Assembly (NCBI GenBank): GCA_036520135.1
Contig: DATDKF010000065.1
Location: 1-21,192, forward strand
DNA length: 21,192 nucleotides
Reading direction: 5' to 3'
Origin: DASSUW01 sp036520135
Lineage (GTDB): Bacteria > Actinomycetota > Thermoleophilia > Solirubrobacterales > Solirubrobacteraceae
Of the stretch, positions 12,059 to 18,934 are shown piece by piece. The position numbers were made by a program, and so were the translations under genes. Numbering within the stretch: position 1 is the stretch's first letter; every line of letters starts with the position of its first letter. The notes below the pieces were generated by a model, which was given only the letters and a program-made list of their open reading frames with translations, had not been told where the DNA came from and did no database searches.

Positions 12059-13692
12059 GCGCGATCGCGGTCCGCGGCGGGCTCGTCGGCGTCGCCGGCT
12101 CGACCGACCACAAGCGCGTCGCGGTGCGGATCGCGGTCACCGCCGCGGCGTTCTTCGCGGCCGGCGGCGCGATGGCGCTGCTCATGCGCGCCGAGCTCGC
12201 CCGGCCGGGCCTGCAGGTCGTCTCGACCGGCACCTACAACGCGCTCTTCACGATGCACGGCTCGACGATGATCTACCTGGTCATCACGCCGTTCGCGCTG
12301 GCGCTGGGGCTGTATCTGGTGCCGCTGCAGGTGGGGGCGGGCGGGATCGCGGGCGCGCGCTGGGCGCTCGCCGGCTGGTGGCTGTACGCGCTCGGCGGGC
12401 TGTCGATGTACGCCGGCTTCCTCACCCGCAACGGCGCGGCGGCGGCCACGTGGGCGGGCTTCGACCCGCTCGCGAACGCGGTCAACTCGCCCGGCGAGGG
12501 GATGGACCTGTGGATCCTCGGCGTCGCGCTCGCCACCGCGGGCGAGCTGCTGTGGGGGCTGTGCATCCTGCGCACGGTCCTGCGCGGCCGCGCGCCGACG
12601 ATGACGATGCTGCGGCTGCCGGTCTTCACGTGGGCGATGACCGTCACGTCGCTGATGGTCATCTTCGCGTTCCCCGTGCTGATCGCCGCGATGGGGCTGC
12701 TGTGGTACTCGCGCCAGTGGGGCGGCGTGTTCGGCGGGCCGGACGGGCCGGTCGCCTACCAGCATCTGTTCTGGTTCTACGGCCACCCGGTCGTCTACGT
12801 CATGTTCTTCCCGTACGTCGGGGCCGTGGCCGAGTGCGTGGCGACGTTCAGCGGGCGGCGGTTCTTCGGCTACACCGCGATGGTCGCCTCGCTGCTGCTG
12901 TTCACGTCGCTGTCGATGAGCGTGTGGGCGCACCACATGTTCACGATCGAGGGGGTGACCGTGAAGTACTTCTCGCTCACGTCGATCGCGCTCGTCGTGC
13001 CCGCGGGGATGGAGTACTTCGACATGATCGGGACGCTCTGGGGCGGGGCGATCCGGCTGACGACCGCGATGCTGTTCGCGCTCGGCTTCCTCGTGCAGTT
13101 CCTGATCGGCGGCCTGACCGGCGTCTGGGTCGGCTCCTCCGTCCTCGACTACCACGTCAACAACTCGTACTTCGTGGTGGCGCACTTCCACTACACGCTG
13201 TTCGGGGGCAGCTTCTTCGGGCTGATGGCGGCGGTGTACCTGTGGTGGCCGAAGGTGACCGGCTGCCTGCTGCGCGAGGGGCTCGGGCGGCTGCACTTCG
13301 CGCTCAGCGTGCTGGGCGCGAACCTGACGTTCTTCCCGATGTTCTTCCTCGGCCGCGACGGGATGACGCGGCGCGTGGCCGACTACCCGTCGGACGCGGG
13401 CTGGAGCGCGCTGAACGCGCTCGCCAGCGCCGGTGCCGCGTGCATCGCGCTGTCGCTGCTCGTGTTCGCGGTCAACGTCGTCGTGTCGCTGCGGCGACCC
13501 GTGCCCGCGGGCGACGACCCGTGGGGCGGCCACACGCTCGAGTGGGCGACCCGCTCGCCGCCGCCGCGCCACAACTTCGCCGACCCGCTGCCGCCGGTGC
13601 GCTCGCACGCGCCCCTGCTCGACCTAAAGGGGACTGTCCCCCTGGCCCGCCGCGGCGTGACGGACCTGCGGCACGGGGGGACTGTCCCATGA
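12055..13692 (+). CDS. coxA: Haem-copper cytochrome oxidase subunit I, atypical proton-channel residues
   Basis: The 545-residue catalytic subunit reduces O2 to water. All metal ligands can be seen: His68 and His379 (low-spin haem), His377 (oxygen-binding haem), His244, His293 and His294 (CuB), and the cross-linked Tyr248 (HPVVY). Three positions normally linked to proton uptake differ: the Glu of HPEVY is Val246, the D-channel Asp of APDMAFPR is Gly97 (QVGAGGIAG), and the K-channel Lys of PTGIK is Glu320 (VPAGMEYF). The ending PWGGHTLEWATRSPPPRHNFADPLPPV is the usual family tail; the last 20 or so residues are encoded by DNA with two copies of a 13-bp palindrome. The start is GTG at 12055 (4-nt overlap with coxB). 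No subunit III gene follows; a four-helix protein and CtaG do. Confidence 0.95.
   Translation: MSAIAVRGGLVGVAGSTDHKRVAVRIAVTAAAFFAAGGAMALLMRAELARPGLQVVSTGTYNALFTMHGSTMIYLVITPFALALGLYLVPLQVGAGGIAGARWALAGWWLYALGGLSMYAGFLTRNGAAAATWAGFDPLANAVNSPGEGMDLWILGVALATAGELLWGLCILRTVLRGRAPTMTMLRLPVFTWAMTVTSLMVIFAFPVLIAAMGLLWYSRQWGGVFGGPDGPVAYQHLFWFYGHPVVYVMFFPYVGAVAECVATFSGRRFFGYTAMVASLLLFTSLSMSVWAHHMFTIEGVTVKYFSLTSIALVVPAGMEYFDMIGTLWGGAIRLTTAMLFALGFLVQFLIGGLTGVWVGSSVLDYHVNNSYFVVAHFHYTLFGGSFFGLMAAVYLWWPKVTGCLLREGLGRLHFALSVLGANLTFFPMFFLGRDGMTRRVADYPSDAGWSALNALASAGAACIALSLLVFAVNVVVSLRRPVPAGDDPWGGHTLEWATRSPPPRHNFADPLPPVRSHAPLLDLKGTVPLARRGVTDLRHGGTVP
13629..13641 (+). repeat. REP-like palindrome, copy 1, at the 3' end of coxA
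   Basis: GGGGACTGTCCCC is a perfect palindrome around a central T. It lies in frame inside coxA and encodes GTVP after Lys. A second copy lies 48 nt downstream. The motif resembles the short GC-rich palindromes scattered through many bacterial genomes; whether this genome has many copies cannot be seen here. Confidence 0.7.
13677..13689 (+). repeat. REP-like palindrome, copy 2, overlapping coxA stop and next start
   Basis: GGGGACTGTCCCA matches copy 1 at 12 of 13 positions in the same orientation. It again encodes GTVP, the last residues of CoxA, and its final A is the first base of the ATG of the next gene, so it sits where that gene's ribosome site should be. Confidence 0.7.
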
Positions 13693-13997
13693 TCGTCCCG
13701 CTCGTGTGGGCCGGGCTGCTCGCGGTCAACGCGATCGTGCTCCTCGCGCTCGGCGGTGACGCGCTCGAGGTGCTGCTGCTGGCCGGGGCGGCCGCCGGCG
13801 CCGCCGTGCTGGCGGTGCTGATGCGCCTGCGCGGCGGGCGCCGCGCCGCGCCCGATCTGTCGCCGCCGACCGTGCTCGCGGCCGTCGCGGTCGCCGGGCT
13901 GGTCGTGGGCGCCGAGCTCGGGCCGTGGCTCGTGCTGGTCTCGGCCGGAGCGCTCGCGCTGGCGCTCGCCGGCCTGCTCCGGGAGGGGCTGTGGTGA
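13689..13997 (+). CDS. Small four-helix membrane protein of the oxidase cluster
   Basis: A 102-residue hydrophobic protein with four predicted membrane helices (about 3-20, 24-44, 61-78 and 80-97) and a basic cytoplasmic loop (MRLRGGRRAAPD, 45-56). It sits between oxidase subunit I and the assembly factor CtaG, where many bacteria have subunit III or a small subunit IV, but no signature of either can be seen. A role as a supernumerary oxidase subunit is inferred from position and size only. The ATG at 13689 overlaps the coxA stop (ATGA) and immediately follows a palindromic repeat, which replaces a normal ribosome site. The stop overlaps the ctaG GTG by 4 nt. I do not recognise the family. 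Confidence 0.75.
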   Translation: MIVPLVWAGLLAVNAIVLLALGGDALEVLLLAGAAAGAAVLAVLMRLRGGRRAAPDLSPPTVLAAVAVAGLVVGAELGPWLVLVSAGALALALAGLLREGLW

Positions 13998-14779
13998 GCG
14001 TCGCGGACCTGCTGACCCGATGGGAGCTCGGGCCGCCGCTCGCCACGCTCGTCGCCGCCGGCGCCGCGTACGCGATCGGCGTGCGGCGCGCGCGCCGCTG
14101 GCCGGCGCGGCGCAGCGCCTGCTTCGGCGCCGGGCTCGCGGTGCTGGCGGTCGCGCTGCTCAGCGGCGTCGACGTGTGGGCCGGCCGGCTGCAGTCGGTC
14201 CACATGGTCCAGCACACGCTGCTGCTGCTCGTGGCGCCGCCGCTGCTGTGCGCCGGCGCGCCGGTCTCGCTCGCGCTGCGGACGCTGCGCTCGCGGCGCC
14301 GGCTCGCCGCGGCGCTGCGCCGCCTGCCCGTGCACCCGGCGGTCGGCTTCGTGGCGCTCGCCGGCGCGATGCTCGCCGTCCACCTCACGGCGCTCTACGA
14401 GGCGCGCGGCGCGCTGCACGACGCCGAGCACGTGGCGCTGGTGTGCGCCGGCCTGCTGTTCTGGGCGCCGCTCGTCGGCGCCGACCCGCTGCGCCACCGC
14501 GCGGGGGCGGGCGGGCGGATCGCGGCGACGCTGGCCGCGATGGCGCCGATGGGCGCGCTGTCGGCGGTCCTGCTGACCGCGCCGCCGCGGTCGGCGCAGT
14601 ACGCCGCGAGCGCCGCCGCCGCGGGCGTCGATCCCGCCGCCGACCAGCGCGCCGCGGCGGTCGTGATGTGGATCGGCGGAGGCTTCGTGATCACCATCGC
14701 CGTGCTCGCCCTGGCCGGCGCGGCGCTGTGGCAGGAGGAGGCGCGCATGCGCCGGCGCGAGGCGGTGGGCGCGCGATGA
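13994..14779 (+). CDS. ctaG: Cytochrome c oxidase assembly protein CtaG (caa3 type)
   Basis: A 261-residue protein with about seven membrane helices and the pattern of the CtaG family of Gram-positive bacteria, needed for making an active haem-copper oxidase, probably by helping copper insertion. Conserved features are SVHMVQHTLLLLVAPPLL (helix with His-x-x-Gln-His), VHLTALYEAR, HDAEHVALVCAGLLFWAPL and DQRAAAVVMWIGGG, which contain the His/Asp/Met residues conserved in the family. It is unrelated to the copper chaperone Cox11, also called CtaG. The start is GTG at 13994, with GGGAGG upstream at good spacing; GTG at 13991 is one codon earlier. It overlaps its upstream neighbour and qcrC by 4 nt each. 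Confidence 0.92.
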   Translation: MSVADLLTRWELGPPLATLVAAGAAYAIGVRRARRWPARRSACFGAGLAVLAVALLSGVDVWAGRLQSVHMVQHTLLLLVAPPLLCAGAPVSLALRTLRSRRRLAAALRRLPVHPAVGFVALAGAMLAVHLTALYEARGALHDAEHVALVCAGLLFWAPLVGADPLRHRAGAGGRIAATLAAMAPMGALSAVLLTAPPRSAQYAASAAAAGVDPAADQRAAAVVMWIGGGFVITIAVLALAGAALWQEEARMRRREAVGAR

Positions 14780-15468
14780 GGCGCGTCGTGCTGGCGATCG
14801 TGTTCGCCGCGGCGCTGGCGACGCCGGCGTCCGCCCAGGACGGCCGCGCGCTGTTCGAGGAGGGCTGCGCGACCTGCCACGGCGACGACGCGCGCGGCAT
14901 CCGCGGCACGGCGCCGACCCTGCACGGCGTCGGCGCGCAGGCGCCCGACTTCTACCTGAGCACCGGCCGCATGCCGCTCGCCGACCCCGCGGACGAGCCC
15001 GTGCGTACGCGGCCCGCCTACACCCCCGCGCAGCGGCGCGCGCTGATCGGCTACGTCGCGTCGCTCGGCGGGCCGCCGGTGCCGCACGTCGCGCCCGAGC
15101 GGGGCTCGCTCTCGGAGGGGCAGGAGCTGTTCACCTCGCACTGCGCCGGTTGTCACCAGATCGAGGGCCAGGGCGGCGTCGTCCCCGGCGGCGTCGCGCC
15201 GGCGCTGCAGGAGGCGACGCCCGTGCAGATCGCCGAGGCGGTGCGCGTCGGCCCGTACCTGATGCCGCCGTTCACCGAGCGGCAGATCGACCGCGACCAG
15301 CTCGACTCGATCGTCCGCTACGTGCTCTCCACGCGCACGCCGCCGGACCGCGGCGGCTGGGGGATCGGCAACATCGGCCCGATCCCGGAGGGCATGGTCG
15401 CGTGGCTGCTGGCCGGGGCGGTGCTGCTGATCGTCGCGCGGCTGCTGGGGGAGCGCAGGCCGGCGTGA
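14776..15468 (+). CDS. qcrC: Dihaem cytochrome c subunit of the bcc complex (QcrC)
   Basis: A 230-residue protein with a cleavable-looking signal (MRRVVLAIVFAAALATPASA) and two c-type haem sites: Cys31-Cys34-His35 (CATCH) and Cys123-Cys126-His127 (CAGCH). Likely axial methionines are Met66 (GRMPL) and Met163 (YLMPPF). The end has the conserved GIGNIGPIPEGMVAWL leading into one membrane anchor (about 207-223). This is the layout of actinobacterial QcrC, which carries electrons from the Rieske protein to the CuA site inside a bcc-oxidase supercomplex, replacing soluble cytochrome c. The ATG overlaps the ctaG stop by 4 nt, and the stop overlaps qcrA by 4 nt. It is somewhat shorter than mycobacterial QcrC. 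Confidence 0.95.
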   Translation: MRRVVLAIVFAAALATPASAQDGRALFEEGCATCHGDDARGIRGTAPTLHGVGAQAPDFYLSTGRMPLADPADEPVRTRPAYTPAQRRALIGYVASLGGPPVPHVAPERGSLSEGQELFTSHCAGCHQIEGQGGVVPGGVAPALQEATPVQIAEAVRVGPYLMPPFTERQIDRDQLDSIVRYVLSTRTPPDRGGWGIGNIGPIPEGMVAWLLAGAVLLIVARLLGERRPA

Positions 15469-16385
15469 GCGACGAGACGCCGAACCTCGAGGAGGGGACG
15501 CCGTTCGAGCGCGAGGTCGGCGCCCGCCGCGGCGCCGAGCTGCTCGCCGCCGGGCTGCTGATCGGCTCGGCGATCACCTCGGTCGCGTTCGTCGTCGTGC
15601 TGCTCGCGAGCGGCGACACGCAGCTGCTCGGGCTGACGTCTGCGGCGGCGCTGCTGCTGCTCGGCGGGGCGCTGGCGGCGGCGGCGACCGGCATCGCGCC
15701 GCGCGAGCGGGCGATCGAGGACCGGCCGCGGCTCGCCGATCCGGAGGCGACGGCCGACGTGCGCGAGCGGCTCGCGATGCTCACCGAGGGCGTGTCGCGC
15801 CGGCGCCTGCTCGGCGCGGCGGGGCTCACCGCCGGAGCGGCGCTCGCTGCGGCGGTGGCGGCGCCGGTGACCGCGCTCGGCCCTTCGGTCGGCGACTCGA
15901 TCGTCGACACGCCGTGGCGGCGCGGCCGCCGGCTCGTCGGCGAGGACGGCGCGCCGCTCGCGGCCGACGACGTGCCGCGCGGGTCGTTCGTCACCGCGTT
16001 CCCCGAAGGCGCCGACAAGCGCGAGCTGGGCTCGCCGGTCGTGCTCGTGCACGAGGACCCGGCGAAGCTGCATCTCCCGCCCGAGCGCGCGGACTGGGCG
16101 CCCGAGGGCATCGTGGCGTTTTCGAAGATCTGCACGCACGCGGGCTGCGCGATCGCGCTCTACCGCTCGCCGCTGTACGAGCCGACCAGCCAGCCGCCCG
16201 GGCTGGCGTGCCCGTGCCACTACTCGGTGTTCGACACGCGCACGGGCGGCGAGGTCGTCTCCGGCCCGGCCGGGCGGCCGCTGCCGCAGCTCCCGCTCGA
16301 GATCGGCGCGGACCGCGTGCTGCGCGCCGGCGGCGGCTTCTCGGGGCCGATCGGGCCGGCGTGGTGGGGGGTGCGCAAGGCGTGA
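15465..16385 (+). CDS. qcrA: Rieske iron-sulfur subunit of the bcc complex (QcrA)
   Basis: A 306-residue protein with three membrane helices (about 25-48, 56-75 and 115-138), as usual for actinobacterial QcrA. The third helix is preceded by the twin-arginine-like SRRRLLGAAG (111-120), consistent with Tat export of the folded cluster domain. The [2Fe-2S] ligands are Cys223/His225 (CTHAGC) and Cys249/His252 (CPCH), with Cys228 and Cys251 as the stabilising disulfide. A long loop (232-247) separates the two ligand boxes. It takes an electron from menaquinol bound at cytochrome b and passes it to QcrC. The start is GTG at 15465 in a 4-nt overlap; the stop overlaps qcrB by 4 nt. Confidence 0.95.
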   Translation: MSDETPNLEEGTPFEREVGARRGAELLAAGLLIGSAITSVAFVVVLLASGDTQLLGLTSAAALLLLGGALAAAATGIAPRERAIEDRPRLADPEATADVRERLAMLTEGVSRRRLLGAAGLTAGAALAAAVAAPVTALGPSVGDSIVDTPWRRGRRLVGEDGAPLAADDVPRGSFVTAFPEGADKRELGSPVVLVHEDPAKLHLPPERADWAPEGIVAFSKICTHAGCAIALYRSPLYEPTSQPPGLACPCHYSVFDTRTGGEVVSGPAGRPLPQLPLEIGADRVLRAGGGFSGPIGPAWWGVRKA

Positions 16386-17665
16386 CCGACGCGCTGCGCT
16401 TCATCGACGAGCGCACCGCCGCGAGCCGGCCGCTGCGCAAGGCGCTGCGCTACGTGTTCCCCGACCACTGGTCGTTCCTGCTCGGCGAGATTGCGCTCTA
16501 CTCGTTCGTCGTCCTCGTCGCGACCGGCGTGTTCCTCGCGCTGTTCTTCGAGCCGAGCCTGGACCCGCGGATCTACCACGGGCCGTACGCGCCGCTGCAG
16601 GGCCACGAGGTCACGGCCGCGTACGACTCCGCGCTCGGCCTGTCGTTCGAGGTCCCGGCCGGGCTGCTGATGCGCCAGACCCACCACTGGGCGGCCGACG
16701 TGTTCGTCGTCGCGATCGTCATGCACCTCGTGCGGATCTTCTTCACCGGCGCGTTCCGCAAGCCGCGCGAGCTCAACTACCTGGTCGGTGTCACGCTGCT
16801 CGCGCTCGCGGTGCTGGAGGGGTTCCTCGGCTACTCGCTGATCGACGACCTGCTGTCGGGCATGGGGCTGGCGATCGCGTACGGGGTCGCGATGGCGCTG
16901 CCGCTGGTCGGCGGCGACGTCGCGCACGCGATCTGGGGCGGCGAGTTCCCGGGGGAGGTCATCCAGTCGCGGCTGTACATCGGCCACGTGTTCCTGCTGC
17001 CGGCCGTGATCGCGACGGTGATCGCGCTGCACCTGCCGCTGATCGTGCGCACGCGCCACACGCAGGTCCGCGCTCCGCCGGCGTCCGAGCACCACGTCGT
17101 CGGCACGCCGATGTGGCCGGGCTACGCGCTGCGCTCGCTCGCCCTGCTGGCGTTCGTGGCGGGCGTGCTGGTCGCGCTCGGCGGGCTGATCCAGGTCAAC
17201 CCGATCTGGCAGTGGGGGCCGTATGAGCCGTGGCTGGGCACCAACGGCGCGCAGCCCGACTGGTACCTCGGCTGGCTGATCGGAGCGCTGCGGATCGCCC
17301 CGCCGGTCGACGTTGTCGTCGGCGGCTACACGGTGATCCCGGAGCCGTTCTGGGGCGGCGTGTTCTTCCCGTCGGTCGTCTTCGGCGTGCTGTACCTGTG
17401 GCCGTGGCTCGAGCAGCGCTTCATCACGCGCGACCTGTCGCGCCATGAGCTGCTCGACGCGCCGCGCGACAACCCGTCCCGCACCGCGATTGGCGCCGCC
17501 TTCTTCGCCTGGGTCGTGACGGTCTTCGCGGCGGGCGCGGCGGACCGGATCTTCCTCAGCGTCGGCGTGCCGTACGACACCCAGGTGTGGTTGTTCCGCG
17601 CCGCGATCTTCGTGGTGCCGGCGGTCGTGTATTTCCTCGCGCGGCGTTGGGTAGTCCCGTCGTAG
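16382..17665 (+). CDS. qcrB: Cytochrome b subunit of the bcc complex (QcrB)
   Basis: A 427-residue membrane protein with about eight helices that oxidises menaquinol. Haem b ligands are His101 with His115 (THHWAADVFVVAIVMH, 13 residues between) and His202 with His217 (14 residues between, the b6-like spacing). The quinol-oxidation loop motif is PDWY (292-295), the form common in high-GC Gram-positive bacteria in place of PEWY. It is shorter than the 540-residue mycobacterial protein because it lacks the long C-terminal extension. The start is GTG at 16382 in a 4-nt overlap with qcrA. It is the last gene of the 14-gene energy block; 21 nt separate it from the CBS-domain gene, which has its own strong ribosome site. 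No clear terminator is seen. Confidence 0.95.
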   Translation: MTDALRFIDERTAASRPLRKALRYVFPDHWSFLLGEIALYSFVVLVATGVFLALFFEPSLDPRIYHGPYAPLQGHEVTAAYDSALGLSFEVPAGLLMRQTHHWAADVFVVAIVMHLVRIFFTGAFRKPRELNYLVGVTLLALAVLEGFLGYSLIDDLLSGMGLAIAYGVAMALPLVGGDVAHAIWGGEFPGEVIQSRLYIGHVFLLPAVIATVIALHLPLIVRTRHTQVRAPPASEHHVVGTPMWPGYALRSLALLAFVAGVLVALGGLIQVNPIWQWGPYEPWLGTNGAQPDWYLGWLIGALRIAPPVDVVVGGYTVIPEPFWGGVFFPSVVFGVLYLWPWLEQRFITRDLSRHELLDAPRDNPSRTAIGAAFFAWVVTVFAAGAADRIFLSVGVPYDTQVWLFRAAIFVVPAVVYFLARRWVVPS

Positions 17666-17686
17666 ACCACGACTGAGGAGGCCTGC

Positions 17687-18118
17687 ATGGCGGACAAGAG
17701 GGCACGCGATGTGATGAGCGACGACTGCACGTGCATCGGCGAGAACGAGTCGGTGCTCGACGCGGCCAAGCGGCTGAAGGAGCTCGACGTCGGCTCGCTG
17801 CCGATCTGCGGCGAGGACGATCGCCTGAAGGGGATGCTCACCGACCGCGACATCGTCGTGAGGGTGCTGGCCGAGGGCAAGGACCCGTCGTCGACGAAGG
17901 CCGGCGAGCTCGGTCAGGGCGACGGCCAGACCGTGACGATCGGCGCCGACGACTCGATCGACGAGGCGCTGCGCACGATGATCGATCACAAGGTCCGCCG
18001 GCTGCCGGTGATCGACGATCGCCGCCTCGTGGGGATCGTCAGCCAGGCCGACATCGCGACGAACATCGACGAGGAGCGCGTCGGCGAGCTGGTCGAGGCG
18101 ATCTCCGCGGCGCCGTAG
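17687..18118 (+). CDS. Two-CBS-domain protein
   Basis: A 143-residue protein made of two CBS motifs (about 7-60 and 78-135), which together form one Bateman module. The repeat pattern is clear: ARDVMSDDCTCIGENESVLDAAKRLKELDVGSLPI, then GMLTDRDIVVRV in the first and DSIDEALRTMIDHKVRRLPVI then GIVSQADIA in the second. The TDRDI and SQADI motifs are the usual ribose/phosphate-binding positions, so AMP, ATP, NAD or a similar nucleotide is the likely ligand. There is no attached catalytic domain, so it should act as a sensor or be an independent regulator. The ATG at 17687 has GAGGAGG at 5-nt spacing. It follows cytochrome b closely and lies 4 nt before udgX. Confidence 0.93.
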   Translation: MADKRARDVMSDDCTCIGENESVLDAAKRLKELDVGSLPICGEDDRLKGMLTDRDIVVRVLAEGKDPSSTKAGELGQGDGQTVTIGADDSIDEALRTMIDHKVRRLPVIDDRRLVGIVSQADIATNIDEERVGELVEAISAAP

Positions 18119-18122
18119 CGGG

Positions 18123-18749
18123 ATGGACGCCGGCCCGTTCGTCCCGGACACCGGCAGCCTGAAGGCCCTCCGCGAAGCGGCCCGCGGCTGCCGCGGGTGC
18201 CCGCTGTACGGGCCGGCGACGCAGACGGTGTTCGGCGAAGGCCCGCGCCGCGCGGCGTTGATGCTGGTCGGCGAGATGCCCGGCGACCGGGAGGATCGCG
18301 CCGGCCACGTCTTCGTCGGCCCCGCCGGCCGCGAGCTGGACGCGGCGCTCGAGCGGGCCGGCATCGCGCGCTCGGACGCGTACGTGACCAACGTCGTCAA
18401 GCACTTCAAGTTCCGCGAGCGCGGCAAGCGCAGGATCCACGACACGCCGAAGAAGTCCGAGGTCGACGCCTGCTTCCCGTGGCTGCGCGAGGAGTTGCGG
18501 CTGGTCAAGCCCGAGGTGCTCGTCATCCTCGGCGCCACCGCCGGCAAGGCGCTGCTCGGCTCCTCGTTCCGGCTCACCCGATCGCGCGGCGAGCCGCTCG
18601 AGTCCGACCTGGCGCCGTGCGTGCTGGCGACCATCCACCCGGCGGCGATCCTGCGCGCGCCCGACGGGGAGGCGCGCCAGGCCGAGCGCGAGGCGTTCAC
18701 GCGCGACCTCCAGGCCGTGGCCGCCGCGCTCGGCGCGGCGCGTAGATGA
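18123..18749 (+). CDS. udgX: UdgX-type uracil-DNA glycosylase
   Basis: A 208-residue family-4-like uracil-DNA glycosylase. Motif A is GEMPGDREDRAGHVFVGPAG (50-69), and four cysteines for a [4Fe-4S] cluster are Cys23, Cys26, Cys117 and Cys166. The insertion KRRIH (102-106) with the preceding KHFKF is the hallmark of UdgX, in which the histidine of this loop (His106 here) becomes covalently bound to the abasic site after uracil removal. Motif with IHPAA (171-175) closes the active site. The protein therefore should recognise uracil in DNA and form a suicide cross-link. The ATG at 18123 lies 4 nt after the CBS gene and has no clear ribosome site, so it may rely on the upstream gene for translation. 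It is followed by 185 nt without a gene. Confidence 0.92.
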   Translation: MDAGPFVPDTGSLKALREAARGCRGCPLYGPATQTVFGEGPRRAALMLVGEMPGDREDRAGHVFVGPAGRELDAALERAGIARSDAYVTNVVKHFKFRERGKRRIHDTPKKSEVDACFPWLREELRLVKPEVLVILGATAGKALLGSSFRLTRSRGEPLESDLAPCVLATIHPAAILRAPDGEARQAEREAFTRDLQAVAAALGAARR

Positions 18750-18771
18750 TCAGCGCGAAGCGGCGGCCCGC

Positions 18772-18801
18772 TTGAAGGCAAGGGCGTTCCGCGGTTAGGC
18801 T
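18772..18801 (+). promoter_or_regulatory. Possible sigma-70-type promoter upstream of the ankyrin gene
   Basis: TTGAAG (18772-18777) and TAGGCT (18796-18801) are separated by 18 nt, in the 185-nt gap between udgX and the ankyrin-repeat gene. It would leave a leader of about 125 nt. The match is modest and rests on sequence pattern only. Confidence 0.3.
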
Positions 18802-18934
18802 TTGCGGAGCGCGGCCGGGGCCGCGTCCCGTCCGCGGGAAGGGCCGAGCCCACCTCGATGGAGTTGCCGTTGGCGGTGCACCTTCTTTCCGCCTGGTGAT
18901 CGCGGACCACGGGCATCCCGGGAAGGAGGCTGTC

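Noticed and set aside
11968..13608. A 546-codon open frame on the minus strand opposite coxA
   Set aside because: Its composition is that of an antisense shadow, and the plus strand encodes all oxidase ligands.
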